A DNA stretch of 60,000 nt. Origin: Polytrichum commune (taxonomy: Eukaryota; Streptophyta; Polytrichopsida; Polytrichales; Polytrichaceae). The notes under the pieces were generated by a model, which was given only the letters and a program-made list of their open reading frames with translations, ran no database searches and was not told the DNA's origin. Both the position numbers and the translations under genes were made by a program. Positions 1-11,800 of the stretch are shown piece after piece. The stretch covers positions 14,820,001-14,880,000 of the forward strand of contig OX485804.1 of the NCBI GenBank assembly GCA_950295325.1, given 5' to 3'. Position 1 is the first letter of the stretch. Every line of letters begins with the position of its first letter.

Positions 1-339
1 CTAGTCATCGCATGACGTTGGAGACAAGAGGATGATGCCTCAGTCTTTAATGCAGTCAGCCCCTCACTCTTGGTATTGTGGTGAGTGTTAATTTGAAGAA
101 GAATGCGGAGATGCTTCTCTAGCTTGACTAAGAATTGACATGAACATGCCTATCCCATGTTTGGGATTTTTCACTTAAGTGGGCTTGCATGTTTTCTTTC
201 CCCACCTCCTCAATTTTAGACCACATAAAAAAAAATGAAAACATTAATGACTGAAGGTAGTGAGGAGTATGTTTGGTCAAGTGAGGGTTGATCGATTCCC
301 CGGGGAATACAAGGTAAAACTCGATCTCAAAAACCAAAG

Positions 340-579
340 TTGGAATTAGGAGTAGATAAATTTATACGTATGAAGAGATCATCTAGAATTACTGAGGTTG
401 TGGAAGAAGTTGGAGTTAGATTAGAAAGTTGCTTGAATGTAAAGCCTAGTGTTAGTCCGTTGTTAGGAGTAATAGAAGAAGAGGCTCATGTGGAGGACGA
501 GGATGTTTTCTCTAAGTTGGACGTCGAAATATCATCGGAGACTGATATACCTAGGGAGGATAATTCAATAGGAAATTGA
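340..579 (+). pseudogene. Leader open frame upstream of gag (retroelement remnant)
   Basis: A 79-codon open frame with a TTG rather than ATG first codon, rich in Glu, Asp, Val and Ser, ends 32 bp before the gag start codon. It is in a different frame from gag. I recognise no domain. It most likely represents the extreme N-terminus of the Gag polyprotein or its leader, separated from the main gag frame by a frameshift. It could also be a chance open frame in the 5' untranslated leader. Confidence 0.35.
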
Positions 580-610
580 TAGAGACGTAGGAGAAGATGC
601 ACCAGTCAAC

Positions 611-1438
611 ATGGCACAGCAAGGAGACGGAGATGGGCCCATACCACCAGTGGACTCCATTGATCCATTGGTTGGACCGAGAGATCTACCAATTGTAGTT
701 CTACAAAACTTAACGGCGGTGGACATGCCATCCCACCTCCTTAAGTTTTGTGGAACTAAGGATGAGGATCCATCTAGGCATATCGAGAGGTACATCGAGA
801 GGTTGGCTAGTTCGCTTGTGACTAATCAGGGATATTGCTTAGTTTGGTTTCCTACCACCTTAGAGGGTGAGGCTTATGAGTGGTATAAAGACCATGCCGA
901 GGGACATTTTAGAGATTGGAAGCAATTGCAAAGGGAGTTTCTCAATGAATTTAGGCCAGAGGTTGGCCAAAGTACAGCTTTGAGGGCATTGGCTTCATTG
1001 AAGCAAGGTAGGGAAGAGGAGATCTCGGCTTACATTAAGAGGTTTGATTTAGTGGGTACACGATTTGTGGACACCATGCTCAATGATGACACACTAAAAC
1101 AATTATTCATTCAAGATTTCTTTAAGTCGGGAACAATTAGAGGTGTTCTTAAGAGGAGTCCTCAAACTTTGGCGGATGCCAAGAAAGCGGCTAGAGAGAT
1201 GGAGAATTTGGATAGGGATCATGAGAGATTGTGGAGAAGAGAGGATGAATTCATCCTTCAATTCATCCCTATTCGGCCAAGAATGGTGGAAGGAGAGCAA
1301 GGTAAGTATGAAAGTCAAGTTTCATACGCTCTCGTTAATGCAGGACCACGTCCTTTGGCGGTTAGGGAACTGGTACCACTTTTAGCATTACCGGCTCCTA
1401 GAATAGATCCTCACCTAGAAGAAGTGGAGAAAAAATGA
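611..1438 (+). pseudogene. gag: Gag (capsid) protein of Ty3/gypsy retrotransposon
   Basis: The 275-codon frame starts at an ATG and contains a Retrotrans_gag-type capsid domain at roughly residues 41-205. Visible hallmarks are the segment around residues 78-92 (WFPTTLEGEAYEWYKD), then RDWKQLQREFLNEFRP, then ALASLKQGREEEISAYIKRF. These correspond to the W-x-x-L-x-G-x-A and L-x-x-L-x-Q motifs of plant gypsy Gag. The protein would package element RNA in cytoplasmic particles. The frame stops at 1438, before the zinc knuckles, which lie beyond in-frame stops downstream, so the gene is broken. The family assignment is firm; function is lost. Confidence 0.85.
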
Positions 1439-1559
1439 GAAGCTAGTCATTTGGGATTTCAAGAAGCCATGATTAAGCAAATGCAAAGTCTTACAGATCA
1501 AATGTCATTGATGATTAGGAGCCAACAACCTGGTCTTCCTCCTCAAGTTGAGTCGGGTA

Positions 1560-1880
1560 GGTATACCTCGGGATTGTGGTGTGTTTAGTGTGGCCAACCG
1601 GATCACACTCGTCAGTTTTGTAAGAATGGACAAAACTGCGATTAAATAATGAACAATGGTGCGCCTCCACAAAACAAAAGAGGTCAAGGACACATTCAGT
1701 ATGGACAGGGTAACAATAGAGGACCTCCTCCTAGAGGACAAGGTGGTCAAAATGTGGAAAGGAAAGAGTTCCATCATTTTTGTGGGCGATGACATGCACA
1801 AGGTCAATGTTGGTCCGAGAGACAAGCTTATGGTTGTAGTAATTGTGGTGGGGACCACCCTTCGGACGAGTGTCGTTAAC
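1560..1880 (+). pseudogene. Three CCHC zinc-knuckle remnants of gag nucleocapsid
   Basis: Conceptual translation shows three retroviral-type zinc knuckles in succession. The first (about 1578-1622) reads C-V-stop-C-G-Q-P-D-H-T-R-Q-F-C, keeping the C-x2-C-x4-H-x4-C spacing but with a TAG inside it. The second (about 1768-1811) reads FCGR-stop-HAQGQC, again with a stop. The third (about 1831-1872) reads C-S-N-C-G-G-D-H-P-S-D-E-C and is followed at once by TAA. The frame shifts between them. Knuckles of this kind bind element RNA; three in a row is more than the usual one or two in plant gypsy elements. Confidence 0.65.
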
Positions 1881-2344
1881 CGGATAAGATTATTAGCATG
1901 CCCAATCCGGTAGCCAATCCATAACAACAAGCTAGAGATAATATGAGAGGAGCAAGGCCACAAGGTGGACCACCAAATGAGCTTAGGCCACCGAATTTAT
2001 TCTATGACCATGGAAATGTGAGGCAAAGTTTTCATCCTCCTATGGGATTGCAAACGACAACCGGATACATCCCGATTCAGAATAGGCAAGAGACCCCACA
2101 TAATTTCAACAATCGGAGGCAAGTTCCTCTCATGGATCCGGATCCATCGAATTCTCAGGATGTCAGGGTCACGGAGGGTATAGAGGAGCCACATCATGAT
2201 GAGTCTATTCCTTTTCAAATGGGTGTTGGTGAGGAACAAAGTCAATGACCTCCACACACCAATGTCATCACCTATGAGTTGAGGAGTTTGGATGATGAGG
2301 TTATTCATGAAGCGCCGACATTGGCGGTCACCACTAGAGCTATG

Positions 2345-3091
2345 TGAGGAAGTCTCCCACGAGAGGAAGATGTGGAGCCACAGGAGGAGGATTCTTCGGG
2401 AGAGGCTCCCGAGTTGTTGGATTTAGAGAAAGCAACTAGGACAGCTAGGAGAGCCACTGAGGCACTAGAGAGTCAGAATGTAATTCTCCAAGATAGGGAG
2501 AGGCCTAATGTCATTCATGACCTAGAGGGTAGTGAGATGAGAGAGTGGGAAGTACTGGGAATTCCCTTGGATGAATTTGATGGTATTGGTAATGTAAAGG
2601 TGAAGAAGTCGATTGGCTATGATTTATGGGCCGATCTTAGCTCACTTAAGGCCGACATTACATTTGGACAATTGTTGGAGACATCACCTATGGCTCGTAA
2701 AACTCTCAAGGAAGGGATGCCGGTGAATAGGAGGGCTCGGAAAGTGAAGACTAGGGTGGCCGCTAGGATTCAATTGCAAGGAGGAGGACGTGATGTCAAG
2801 GCCATTGAAATTGAGGTTATGGTGGTGGACAAGGTGGTTCCTAATGTATTAGTGGATGGAGGTAGTGGTCTAAACATCTTACCGGAGCACACCATGAAGA
2901 GATTGGGTCTTACTCTTATGGGTCTATCACCTTTCATCATCACCATGGCGAATCAAACTCTGGCGGTGCCTTCGGGAATGATTAAAGATTGTAGGATTAG
3001 CACCGGAAGGGAAGAGTATGTAGTCACTTTTCATGTCATCAAGATGCACTCCAACAAGGATACTTTCCCTATTTTATTAGGTAGGTTGTAG
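2345..3091 (+). pseudogene. Retroelement aspartic protease region (gypsy type)
   Basis: This frame follows a TGA and runs to 3091. Its C-terminal half carries the retropepsin signature LVDGGSGLNILP at about 2849-2884, the catalytic Asp being followed by Gly-Gly-Ser-Gly, as is common in plant gypsy proteases. The later segment FPILLGRL corresponds to the family's conserved I-L-G-x block. The protease would cut the Gag-Pol polyprotein. The N-terminal half is charged linker. The frame ends in TAG immediately after LGRL, where related elements normally read on, so it is interrupted here. Confidence 0.8.
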
Positions 3092-3763
3092 TTGAGGATG
3101 TCGGAGGCTATCATGGAATGGGAAGGAGCCAAGCCTTCCATTACTTATGGTCCTAAGGATAATAGGGTCAAGGTTTCCATAGGGTCATTAGGTGGTTGGG
3201 TGAGAAAGGAGATCTCTTCATCTTCAGAGGATAAGGTTAATAACAGAGAGGACAACAAGGATGGTGAGGCATTGGTAGGAGTGGTCCACTCGGGTGATCA
3301 TGGGAAGGTCATAGATTCAGGATCGGGTGGTTTAGATCCTAGTTTCTATCATTATGGGGATGATGGGGAATATGCACAGTGGTTGAGGAATTATCCGGAG
3401 TCAGAGTTTGATGTGATGGTGACGTCTCACCATGCATATTTGAACGATGAGATTCTTAATTCTAGAGGTGAAGAATATTTTTTGTTGGAACCATATGAGG
3501 TGCTCACCGAGGAGGAGTGGATTTTAGAAGGATTGACACCTTAGGTAGATGGTATGGAAGAGAATGACGTTAGTTTAGTACATGTGGATGGGACTCAAGA
3601 CGAGGAGGCTATTGTGGATGCGGTGAGGTTGGAGGAGCCTCTGCAGTTCAAGACTATGTCGACGGGGATAACGGTTGGACGGGATGTCAAGGATTATCCT
3701 AAGGTTCCTCCAGATTGGTATAGGAACAAGGATGAACAAACTCATGTGTTGGCACTCAAGTGA
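3092..3763 (+). pseudogene. Post-protease gag-pol linker remnants
   Basis: Two open pieces (3092-3544 and 3554-3763) continue the protease frame's direction. The first begins RMSEAIMEWEGAKPSITYGP, which resembles the linker after the protease of plant gypsy elements where the protein returns to a W-L-R/K-M block. Both are Glu/Asp-rich and contain no RT motifs. The second ends in an acidic tail and a TGA at 3763. I infer these are pol linker sequence up to the point where the element is truncated or ends. Confidence 0.5.
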
Positions 3764-3850
3764 ACAGTCAAGAGGCATTGAGGACAATTGTTGCTGATTT
3801 TTTTTCTGTGACCAAGCAATTGGGAGTGATAGACTACTTTAATAGGTATT

Positions 3851-5838
3851 AATAACCCCGTAAATTGTACCAATAGGATGATAAGATTGTCCAAATTTTT
3901 ACTAAGGAGTTAGTTAGTTGAAATGATAAGAATCCCAAGATTAGCAAAGGGGTTTTGGTGGGGGTAGAATAAGTAGAGCATCTTGACATATGGCCAAGGT
4001 CGATTAGGCACAAACACTCAACAACCAACATCACCATCCTTCGAGACCAAAATCATGTTATGTTTGTAGGGCCATGTAGTTTGGAACCACACTAAAACAT
4101 AGTTTTTCAATCCTTGGGTCGGCATCGTCATATGTCAATGCCATCATACTAGGTCCATTTTGTCAAATATGTAGCATTTGTATGTAGCTCTAGAGCATTC
4201 AAGAAAGTGGTTGTCAACATGTGCTAGGAACATGGGTGCAAGTTGAAATCTAACTATCATATTGTTGATAGAAATAAATCCTAATCAATACACATGGGAC
4301 AAAAATACTTAAAGTTACACACTTTGAGCAAAAATCTATTTGAAGTTGAGTACAATGTTGGGATTTTTGGACCTCTAAAAGTTAAATGTTATTTATGTTA
4401 TTCTATTGAAGTTTTTATTAGGGTAGAGCCTTGGATATGGACCACTATCTTTGGCTGACCCCACTCCAAGGCAAAGTCCCAACTTCTTAATGCCATGGAT
4501 AAAACTACGAAATAACAATATGGTAGAAAGCCTTTTTGTGTGCGACTTACGAATTGCAACTTTATGAAAAACCCTTTCGTGTGGTACTTTACACTCCACC
4601 ACTTGTATTGCTTGATAAAAGTACAACTTAGAAACAAGACATACCTAATGTACAACAACATAGCATTATTCGGTTGACTCTCTATGCTAGGTGGGGTTGG
4701 GAATAACGAGATTCTATTTGAAATTATTCTCTTTTTATTTTGTCATAACAACACTGCACTGGCATATTCAAGTTGAAAAACTTAGACGAAGTAGTGTACT
4801 AATATTATTACAATGGAACGACTAATAACAATTGAATAATATTATGAGCCCATGATACTTGCTTCCTTTCATCGTGGCAGACTCAATTTCATTCATCCCT
4901 AGCTCACAATATTGCTGCCCAAGGCTTTAATTAGTATCTACATTATCAACGTGGTGGAATTGCAACATTGCAAAACTAACACACAAACAATAATACCCAT
5001 TTAAAAATAAAAAATCCTTATAGTCAACAATGAGGTTCCCAAGTTGGTCTAATAGTCCCTTTTCAACCATGTGTCTCTCCAAGTTTGTGAATAAATCAGA
5101 TCCTGTTGGACATTCATGAAGCAACATCATTTATGGTATTTAGTGTTTACATGCATTTTAGTGTCACTATTTTGTTGTACCCTATTTTGAGGCTTATCCT
5201 AGGTTACACCAGTGATCAACTACTTCATCATTAGTGTTACATTTGGAGTTCAAGTGCTTTTACTAATATTTTTGGCATGAGCATGGTGAATAATGTTATG
5301 AGGTGTATGCCAATGTTACACAAATGGTCTACAAGTTGACTAAAGTGTACACAAATGACATTCGGCATTAGTATGTTCAAGAATATCTTCTTCTTGCATA
5401 TTAAATAATGTACTTATGTTAACAAAGAGTATAATTTTGGCAATTAGGGGACGTGACACTTTGAGATCTCTAGCCATCTAGTTTAGGCCCTTTGCAAGTA
5501 GCATACGCGAGACTAAATACCACAAACGATGTATTGGTCTTTCAAAGTAAATCGTGTGATTCATTGCATTTTTACATTAGTACAAGCTTTTTGCATGCAA
5601 ATGTAAGCAATCAAAAGACGTAAGCATACTCATTTTGTGATCATATAGTAGAGTTATCTATAAAGTTCCTCAAAGAGAGACGATACTATGGGTTCGACCC
5701 TTCTTTGAATAAACATTTCTATTAATAAATCATTAACTCGTTGTGTATTGGAGCTTATTTTGAAAGTTGGGTGGATTTTTGGGACCTCCTCTTTCCATCT
5801 CTTAATTTTAAGAAAATCTTAGGATCTAAAATACAATA
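3851..5838. other. Intergenic, no gene recognised
   Basis: AT-rich sequence with stops in all frames. I see no conserved protein fragment, no LTR termini and no tandem repeat here. Short antisense open frames around 4393-4661 have no recognisable domain and look like chance. Confidence 0.5.
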
Positions 5839-6314
5839 ATCTCCTGCTTAAGTACGCACCCGTTTAAGTACGCATTCCGGTTAAGTCCGCAATTCTTTTG
5901 ACAAAAATTAGGGTTCATACTTTATTGTTTGAACATGTCATGTAGAGTCATTTGCCGTGAATGCATGAATTTTTTACGCTTGACATTCAATGCCAGTTTG
6001 TTAACGTCTTGTTGAAACCTCTCAAATGATTGTCGCAGTTCATCATACATCTGTTCAACCTCCATTTGAGCATCGAAGCAAAATAAATTGGTCATCGATG
6101 TCAAGGACAATTTTGTGTAGAGCTTCAATGCCTTTGAAGTCGGTAGCACTTTCAAATTCAATAATAATTTCACATCGTTGGGCTTTGATCAAGCGGATTG
6201 CCTTAGGTTTCATCCGTTTCCCGCTGCGCTTCATCGAATCATAGGGTCTAGAAAGCGATATGAGTAAGTACGCACCAACGGCTCCAATTCAAAGTGCATA
6301 CTTAAGCAGGAGAT
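5839..6314 (-). mobile_element. Short TIR element, probable Tigger/pogo deletion derivative
   Basis: The ends are inverted repeats: the left end reads ATCTCCTGCTTAAGTACGCA and the right end, reverse-complemented, matches over about 20 bp with one mismatch. Both ends abut TA, the target duplication expected for Tc1/mariner-pogo elements. A TTAAGT-x-CGCA motif recurs at least three times inside the left end. The minus strand between the ends encodes two short overlapping frames (about 6235-5922). One ends SRQMTLHDMFKQ-stop, resembling the C-terminus of Tigger/jerky-type transposases (T-L-x-x-F-F/K). The length (476 bp) and missing DDE domain mark it as non-autonomous. Confidence 0.6.
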
Positions 6315-7495
6315 TACCGTAGGGGATGTGCATGGAACCGTTGTCCTAAATCCTGCATCGGCCCATCTTGTCCCACACATCCTAGTAAGACAAGCTAGAA
6401 AACCAAATTTTAATAACCCGCCACCGGTCTTTGTGTACGATAATTTGAGCACCAAGAAAAACTTGGGTGACTTTGTGTTGATTCTCATAAACTCACGGTT
6501 TGGGACCCAACCCATTGTTTCATCTCATTTACTTTATGAAAAACTCTAGTTTGGTGAGATTCATTTAAGCATCTCTGAACTTTCGGTTGGTGCCATTGTG
6601 GGTACCAGAGTTTATGGCCACATGGGAAGAGAGATGAGGAGAGTGTGTACCTATTTAGATTTGATTGGATTTTTTATTTGACTAGAGGAGTGATTTCATT
6701 GCTAGGGTGTTCGACAAGGGAGGGAGGGAATCATCACATATGAGTGTACCTCTCATTCATCCAACTTAAAAACCTTAAAACATTGAGCAACCCATATGTT
6801 ACTAGTTTTAGTCAAGATGGCACTGGAAACAATTTCAACCCTTAACTTATTAACCTGTCATATTTGGACTTATGAACGACTCTTGAAGGCAAATTCATCT
6901 AAAAGGAAGGTGCTAGGAAGGTCACAATAGGTATCATCATGTTCCTCATGAATTTTCCTTGTTAGTGGCGATGATCCCATTCCAATGTGAAAAGATGGTT
7001 GTCCACAAGAGATTTTAAAAATCAAGAATGAACTAACTTTTTTCCTTTGTTGGTACATTTCTACATATAATGACTTCATATCATTTTGATTGAAAATTGC
7101 CAAATTTCTCTGGATTATTTCTCTTACCTCACACGTGTTAGTTTATTGTTAATAAAATCATGAAAGTTTGGACTACCATGTTATTGCATATATCACAATT
7201 CCTTGAAATTTCAATAATTCTGAATTGACTACAAACAAATCATAAAAACTAGTAAATATTGCTATTGCATTGATGTGATCTTAAAATCATTAGCAACAAC
7301 TTGTCTTTTGAGTAAAATAAAAATTGAGATCTAGAAAGCTTAGTTTTGCCTTATGTATAGATTCGACAATAGGAGGGGGAGCTGGACACATGTACTATGA
7401 ATATGTATGAATATGATAAAGGGACAAGGACCAAACTCTTCCGTATGCTAGATTCAAAGCCTTTTCATGTCTAAAGAAACTTTAAAGGTATTTAT
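6315..7495. other. Intergenic, no gene recognised
   Basis: No coding similarity, tandem repeat or TE terminus was recognised in this stretch. Confidence 0.45.
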
Positions 7496-7499
7496 GGCC

Positions 7500-7722
7500 C
7501 CATCATCATTTATTACACGTTTACAAAAAGGGGAAAGGTCCATGCCTGAGCCGTATGAAGCCTCCAAACGCAATACTGACATCTAACATTGCGTAACTGG
7601 GAATCGAAAACCCAAACACTAGATCGCACATACTAGGTGCTTTGTGGGCCTCGAACTCGGTCCACGGTTGGTTGTGTGTATAGAGTCACCAACCGCTACA
7701 CGGCCAGCCCACCCTACGTATG
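7500..7722 (-). mobile_element. Possible tRNA-derived SINE
   Basis: On the minus strand, starting near 7722, the sequence has a tRNA-like head. A box-A-like stretch (GTAGCGGTTGGTGAC) is followed about 35 bp later by GAGTTCGAGGCCC, close to the RNA polymerase III B box consensus GGTTCGANNCC. The rest of the unit has no coding capacity and ends in a T/C-rich run near 7520. No second copy exists in the window and the target duplications are unclear, so this is a suggestion only. An eroded tRNA pseudogene is the alternative. Confidence 0.4.
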
Positions 7723-8019
7723 GCGATGATTCCAACCACCCCTTTTCACAACGAGTTGGCTAGCATGATGGCCTAATGTACAGTTAAATGTGGCTTGGCA
7801 TTGGCATTGGAGACTTGGAGAGGTACTTACAGAACACTGTAGGGTGCTTTCTTGGTTTCAACACAAGATAACTTAAATTACTGACATGTGTCATATTTGC
7901 ATTGGCCAATGCGTTGGGAATTCCTAGCTGGAGATTACCTTTATGGTACTTAGTTTATTGAGCGAGATATAACTACACGGGTAGAAGGGGAACAGGTAGT
8001 ACCTAGTGCCGCTAGTGGA

Positions 8020-8804
8020 CGCGAATTAGAGCCAAGTGGCGAGCCAAAATCGCCACGTGGCGACCACTGGACGGCTTCCGAGGGCGACGCCGATGCGGCT
8101 GCGGCAGTGTTTGCGGCCGGCGAGGACCGGCGCCTTTGGGAACCCGGGGGGGAGGCGGCAGTGAAGTAGTAGCCATGCGTCGCAGCGGTGCCGAGTTCCG
8201 TTTGTGGTCCCAATTGGGGCGCCCGAATCGGTGCCCAAGACGCGATCGGGGAGCTCGCATGCTGCTCCCACCTCGCAATTGCTACAGAGACGCAGAAAAA
8301 ATCCACAAACTGCAACCCCAATCGCCCTCACACTACGATTTCGAGCCCAACCTCTTCGCACATTGCACCCAAATTACAAGCCTGGGTGCGTCCATCACAG
8401 GTGTACATTGCGGAGCAGGAGGCAGAGCAGGATTCGGGACCAGTTTCGGTGGCTCCGGTTGGGTGTCGAAATTTCCTCCGAACCGTTCATCACAGCCCGA
8501 GGTCGCCGCAAGTTGCACCAAAGTCGGAAACAGAGCAACCCCTGGCGCTTCCATCACAAGTGTACATTGCGGGGGACACGGAGTAGGAGGAGCCAGAAGA
8601 GCAAGCGTAGCAGGATTCAGAAGCAATTTTGGTGGCTCGTGTGCTGTGTGGGAGTGGAGAGTAAATGGTGGAAGTGAGCAGTGGGCTCGCAGGTTGCACC
8701 AACCGCAAGGAGGAAAACAGAGGAGAACAAGAACAAGGGGAGAAGCATCAGTGCAGGAGAAGGAGCAGGACGTAGTAGGAGCAAGAGGAGGAGTGGACTT
8801 AGTA
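8020..8804 (+). promoter_or_regulatory. GC-rich region upstream of the methylesterase gene (promoter/5' UTR)
   Basis: This is the most GC-rich stretch of the window, next to AT-rich flanks, and it ends at the likely start codon of the isoprenylcysteine methylesterase gene. It probably holds the promoter and 5' leader. It contains an imperfect direct duplication: the segment with CCATCACAGGTGTACATTGC at about 8392 recurs at about 8549 with one substitution. No convincing TATA box was seen close to the start. The frame of exon 1 is open back through this region, with in-frame ATGs at 8175 and 8259, so a longer N-terminus cannot be excluded. Confidence 0.45.
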
Positions 8805-11800
8805 ATGGCGTCGACGGAGGATGTATACAAGAACCTGGTGGTGCCTTCACGCTCTGTGGGCGCCATGGCGAATGCGGTCGTTGGCGGTGGTGGGCGGCGG
8901 GCGGGAGTGCAGAATGTGAAGTCGATTCTGGAGGAGATAGCGGAGGTGGAGAGCGAGAACAATGTGGCGGATGTGATGAACTCGTCCATGTGGGTGCAGT
9001 CGCAGAACTCCAACACTGCGGACGTAGAGGTTAAGAATATATTGCGGTTCCAGTCCGAGATGGTGCGCAGTGGGGAAAACACCTTCAACCCGCCGCGGGT
9101 AAGGATAACGAACGTCTTGTACGCTTTTTCTCTCTCTTCTTCATCTGTTCATAACATGCTGTTCACATCAAAAAAATTGAGCTAAATGCTCTTGGCATCC
9201 TCATTTGCTGATTTGTTTTTCGGTGATGTTTGGAGTAAAGTGTTGTATGGGAGGTTTTGAACAGAATGGACAAAATCTTAGCTGAAAATTCGAATTTGAT
9301 AACCACATCTGCCGATTTGGTTTCCGGTGATGTTTGGGTTAAAAGTGTTGTATGGGGATCTATTCAACGAAATGGATACAAAATCAGCTGCAATTTTGAA
9401 ATTGGAAACACAATTTTTATTTACTGCTTACATGTTGATTCCTGGGACCACTCAATATTTAAATGCTTCAAGATCTGAACACCACGTCTGGTCAGATCAC
9501 TTACTAGCCAACAAGGTCTGTGAGAGATGAGTGCAGAAGGCAAATTGCCTTGGTATGCAATGTTTACTCGGACAAGTAGTAGTTCAGTGGGTTTGAAATT
9601 ATTTTAACACTTAGCCTTGTGAGCTGGCTCCCATCTCTATTTGAAGGAATCAACATACAAGAATCAGGGTCCTCATTTCTATGTTTGAATGAATTATTGC
9701 CGAGCATTGTTAAGTGACAAGCTCTTATTCTTCCTCACCTCATGATGAACTTACTTTAGAATTTAAAGCCTTCACACATTGTCAAATTGAGGCTTAAGAT
9801 TGCTCCAGTTTCTCTTACATGACTTGATGGTTTGCATCGAAGTGGCTTCATTTCCGGGCCTACGGGAGAAACTTAGAATTATGTTGTTCTGGAAGCGGCG
9901 AGGAAAATTTGTTTCAGCAACATCTCCTTTCGCTGCAAAAAGGTCTTGAAGTTCCGGAGGCAGGGAAGAGCATGTAACATTGAGGTTGTTGAGAGTAATT
10001 ATTCAGCAGAATGTTTGACAAACTGATCTGCCGATTTGTCTTGGGTGGTGTTTGGGAAAGTGGTTGAATCGCAATTGCATGAGGCACCGGAGCTATTCAA
10101 CAGAGCAATGCAAAACCAGCTGAATTTTTGAAATTCAAATTTTTATTTTGAAATTATGCGTTGATTCGTGGGACCATCCAAAATTGACATGCTTTAAGAT
10201 TTGAATGGCATGTTTGGTCAGAATTTCTAACAGCCAACAAGGTGTGTGAGAGACAACTGCAGAAGGTGCACTGTCTTGGTTTGCATTTTACCCGAACAAA
10301 AAGGATTTTAGGTTTCTATGTGAGCATGTTGAGTAACAAATTAAAAGGAACTTAGCCTTTTGAAGGGGTAAGAGAGTTGGTGCTACAGAAGGTAGTAAAA
10401 TCTACAATCACAGGCTTTAGTTCAATATATTACTCAAGTTCTCTCTAAAAAAACTGAGTCAGCTTGATCTCAAATTCCGGTGTTGGATGTTTTCCAGTTG
10501 CGAGGAAGGTCAGAAAGAGCATGATCTTCGAACCAGGGTATTAAATATGTGACTACACTCAAATATGTAGGCTCCAATGTGAAAATTAGTGAAGAGGAAG
10601 AAAGAGGGGACGAAATGATCTGAAAACTCAATTACTTCATCAAGAGTCCAGCATTCGAGCAAGTTATTTGGAGAGGATTTGCTTGCACAATATGGCAGCT
10701 TGTGGCTGGGAATGCTACTTGAGTCAACTGCGTTGCGAGTGAACTTCAATCAATAGTTTTCTGTAATTTATTAAGTCTGTGGGTTGGGTGTTGTGTGGAT
10801 CAGAGTGGTTCTTAATGTTAATTCTGTGTGGACGTAATTCCTTAGAGTGAATTTTGTTGTGCAGAAACTTTATACTGAATCTAGGTTGAAGCAGCGAAGA
10901 ACCACCTCAGATCCAATCCAATTTATTCCTCGACCTCGTCGACAAGGTTCCTTAAAGGAGTTCAGGAATGACATGCACCACGCTGCCACTGAAACTTATA
11001 TGATCACCCGATTAGCCATAACTCTTTTGAAGCTGCTTGGGTATGTGCTGCTTACTGTTCGAACCACTTGTTTCTATCTTAGTCTGCTCATATTTATTTC
11101 ATTCTGTAGCGTTTTCTCTAAACTGCTGTGCTGGAATTTGTATGGAGTTTAGTGATCTTTATTTGCGGGAAGAAATGAGTCCTTGTCTCAAGGAAAGCAT
11201 GTTTGGTCCTGGTCCTCGTTATTGTATCTTGAGTTATTATATGTTTGGAAGTTGTTGTAAACCAACTTTTGCAAGAGCAAGAAGCCATTACAATGTCTGC
11301 CTGCTAGGTTCTAAAATCTGAAAAGAAGACAATGAATTGGTCTTTGTCTTGCAAGGTTTTTATGTGGGCTTGTGCCCGTCATAAAGTATCTACATCAACA
11401 GTGTCATTTTTAGAATCGTAATGAAAGCTTTCTGCAATTGTTAAAACTATGTTCTAGCTTATTTTTCTCTTAGAGGACAATGCTAGGCCCAGCATTTGCT
11501 AAAGTTGTCTTCCAGCTTCAGCATTGCACAGCAAGACTTAGTTTTGGTTATACATCACTTCTGTGGAGAAATTTAAAATACCAATTGTTTATTTTTATGC
11601 AACAGAATTGGGACGCGATGGATCAGCAAGTTGGTTAGATTGGGTCTCTATGCACTGTTTCTTATGCCTGGCTTCATTCAGGGTGATTATGACACCCTTG
11701 CCTTAAACTCATAGGTCCCTTTCTCTAACTTCTGTTTCTATTCATTGGGGCTCTTGGAATGCACTCTTTGATAGTTGTTGTGTAGATTGGATCTGTGATC

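Larger units (their letters stand above)
1..3850 (+). mobile_element. Degraded Ty3/gypsy-type element, gag-protease portion
   Basis: Coding remnants for a retrotransposon Gag (611-2250) and an aspartic protease (about 2345-3091) follow each other on the plus strand, with further acidic open frames to 3763. Stops and frameshifts separate the pieces, so the element cannot make a full polyprotein. No reverse transcriptase, RNase H or integrase is recognisable in the next 4 kb, and I found no matching LTR pair. It is either a gypsy copy truncated after the protease or a gag-pro-only non-autonomous element. The left boundary may lie outside the window; the right boundary is a guess at where protein similarity ends. 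Confidence 0.75.

Noticed and set aside
1505-1963. 152-codon minus-strand frame
   Set aside because: Antisense to the zinc-knuckle part of the gag remnant.
8333-9088. 251-codon open frame on the minus strand
   Set aside because: It is antisense to the GC-rich upstream region and exon 1 of ICME, has Pro/Ser/Thr-rich composition from GC bias and no domain.
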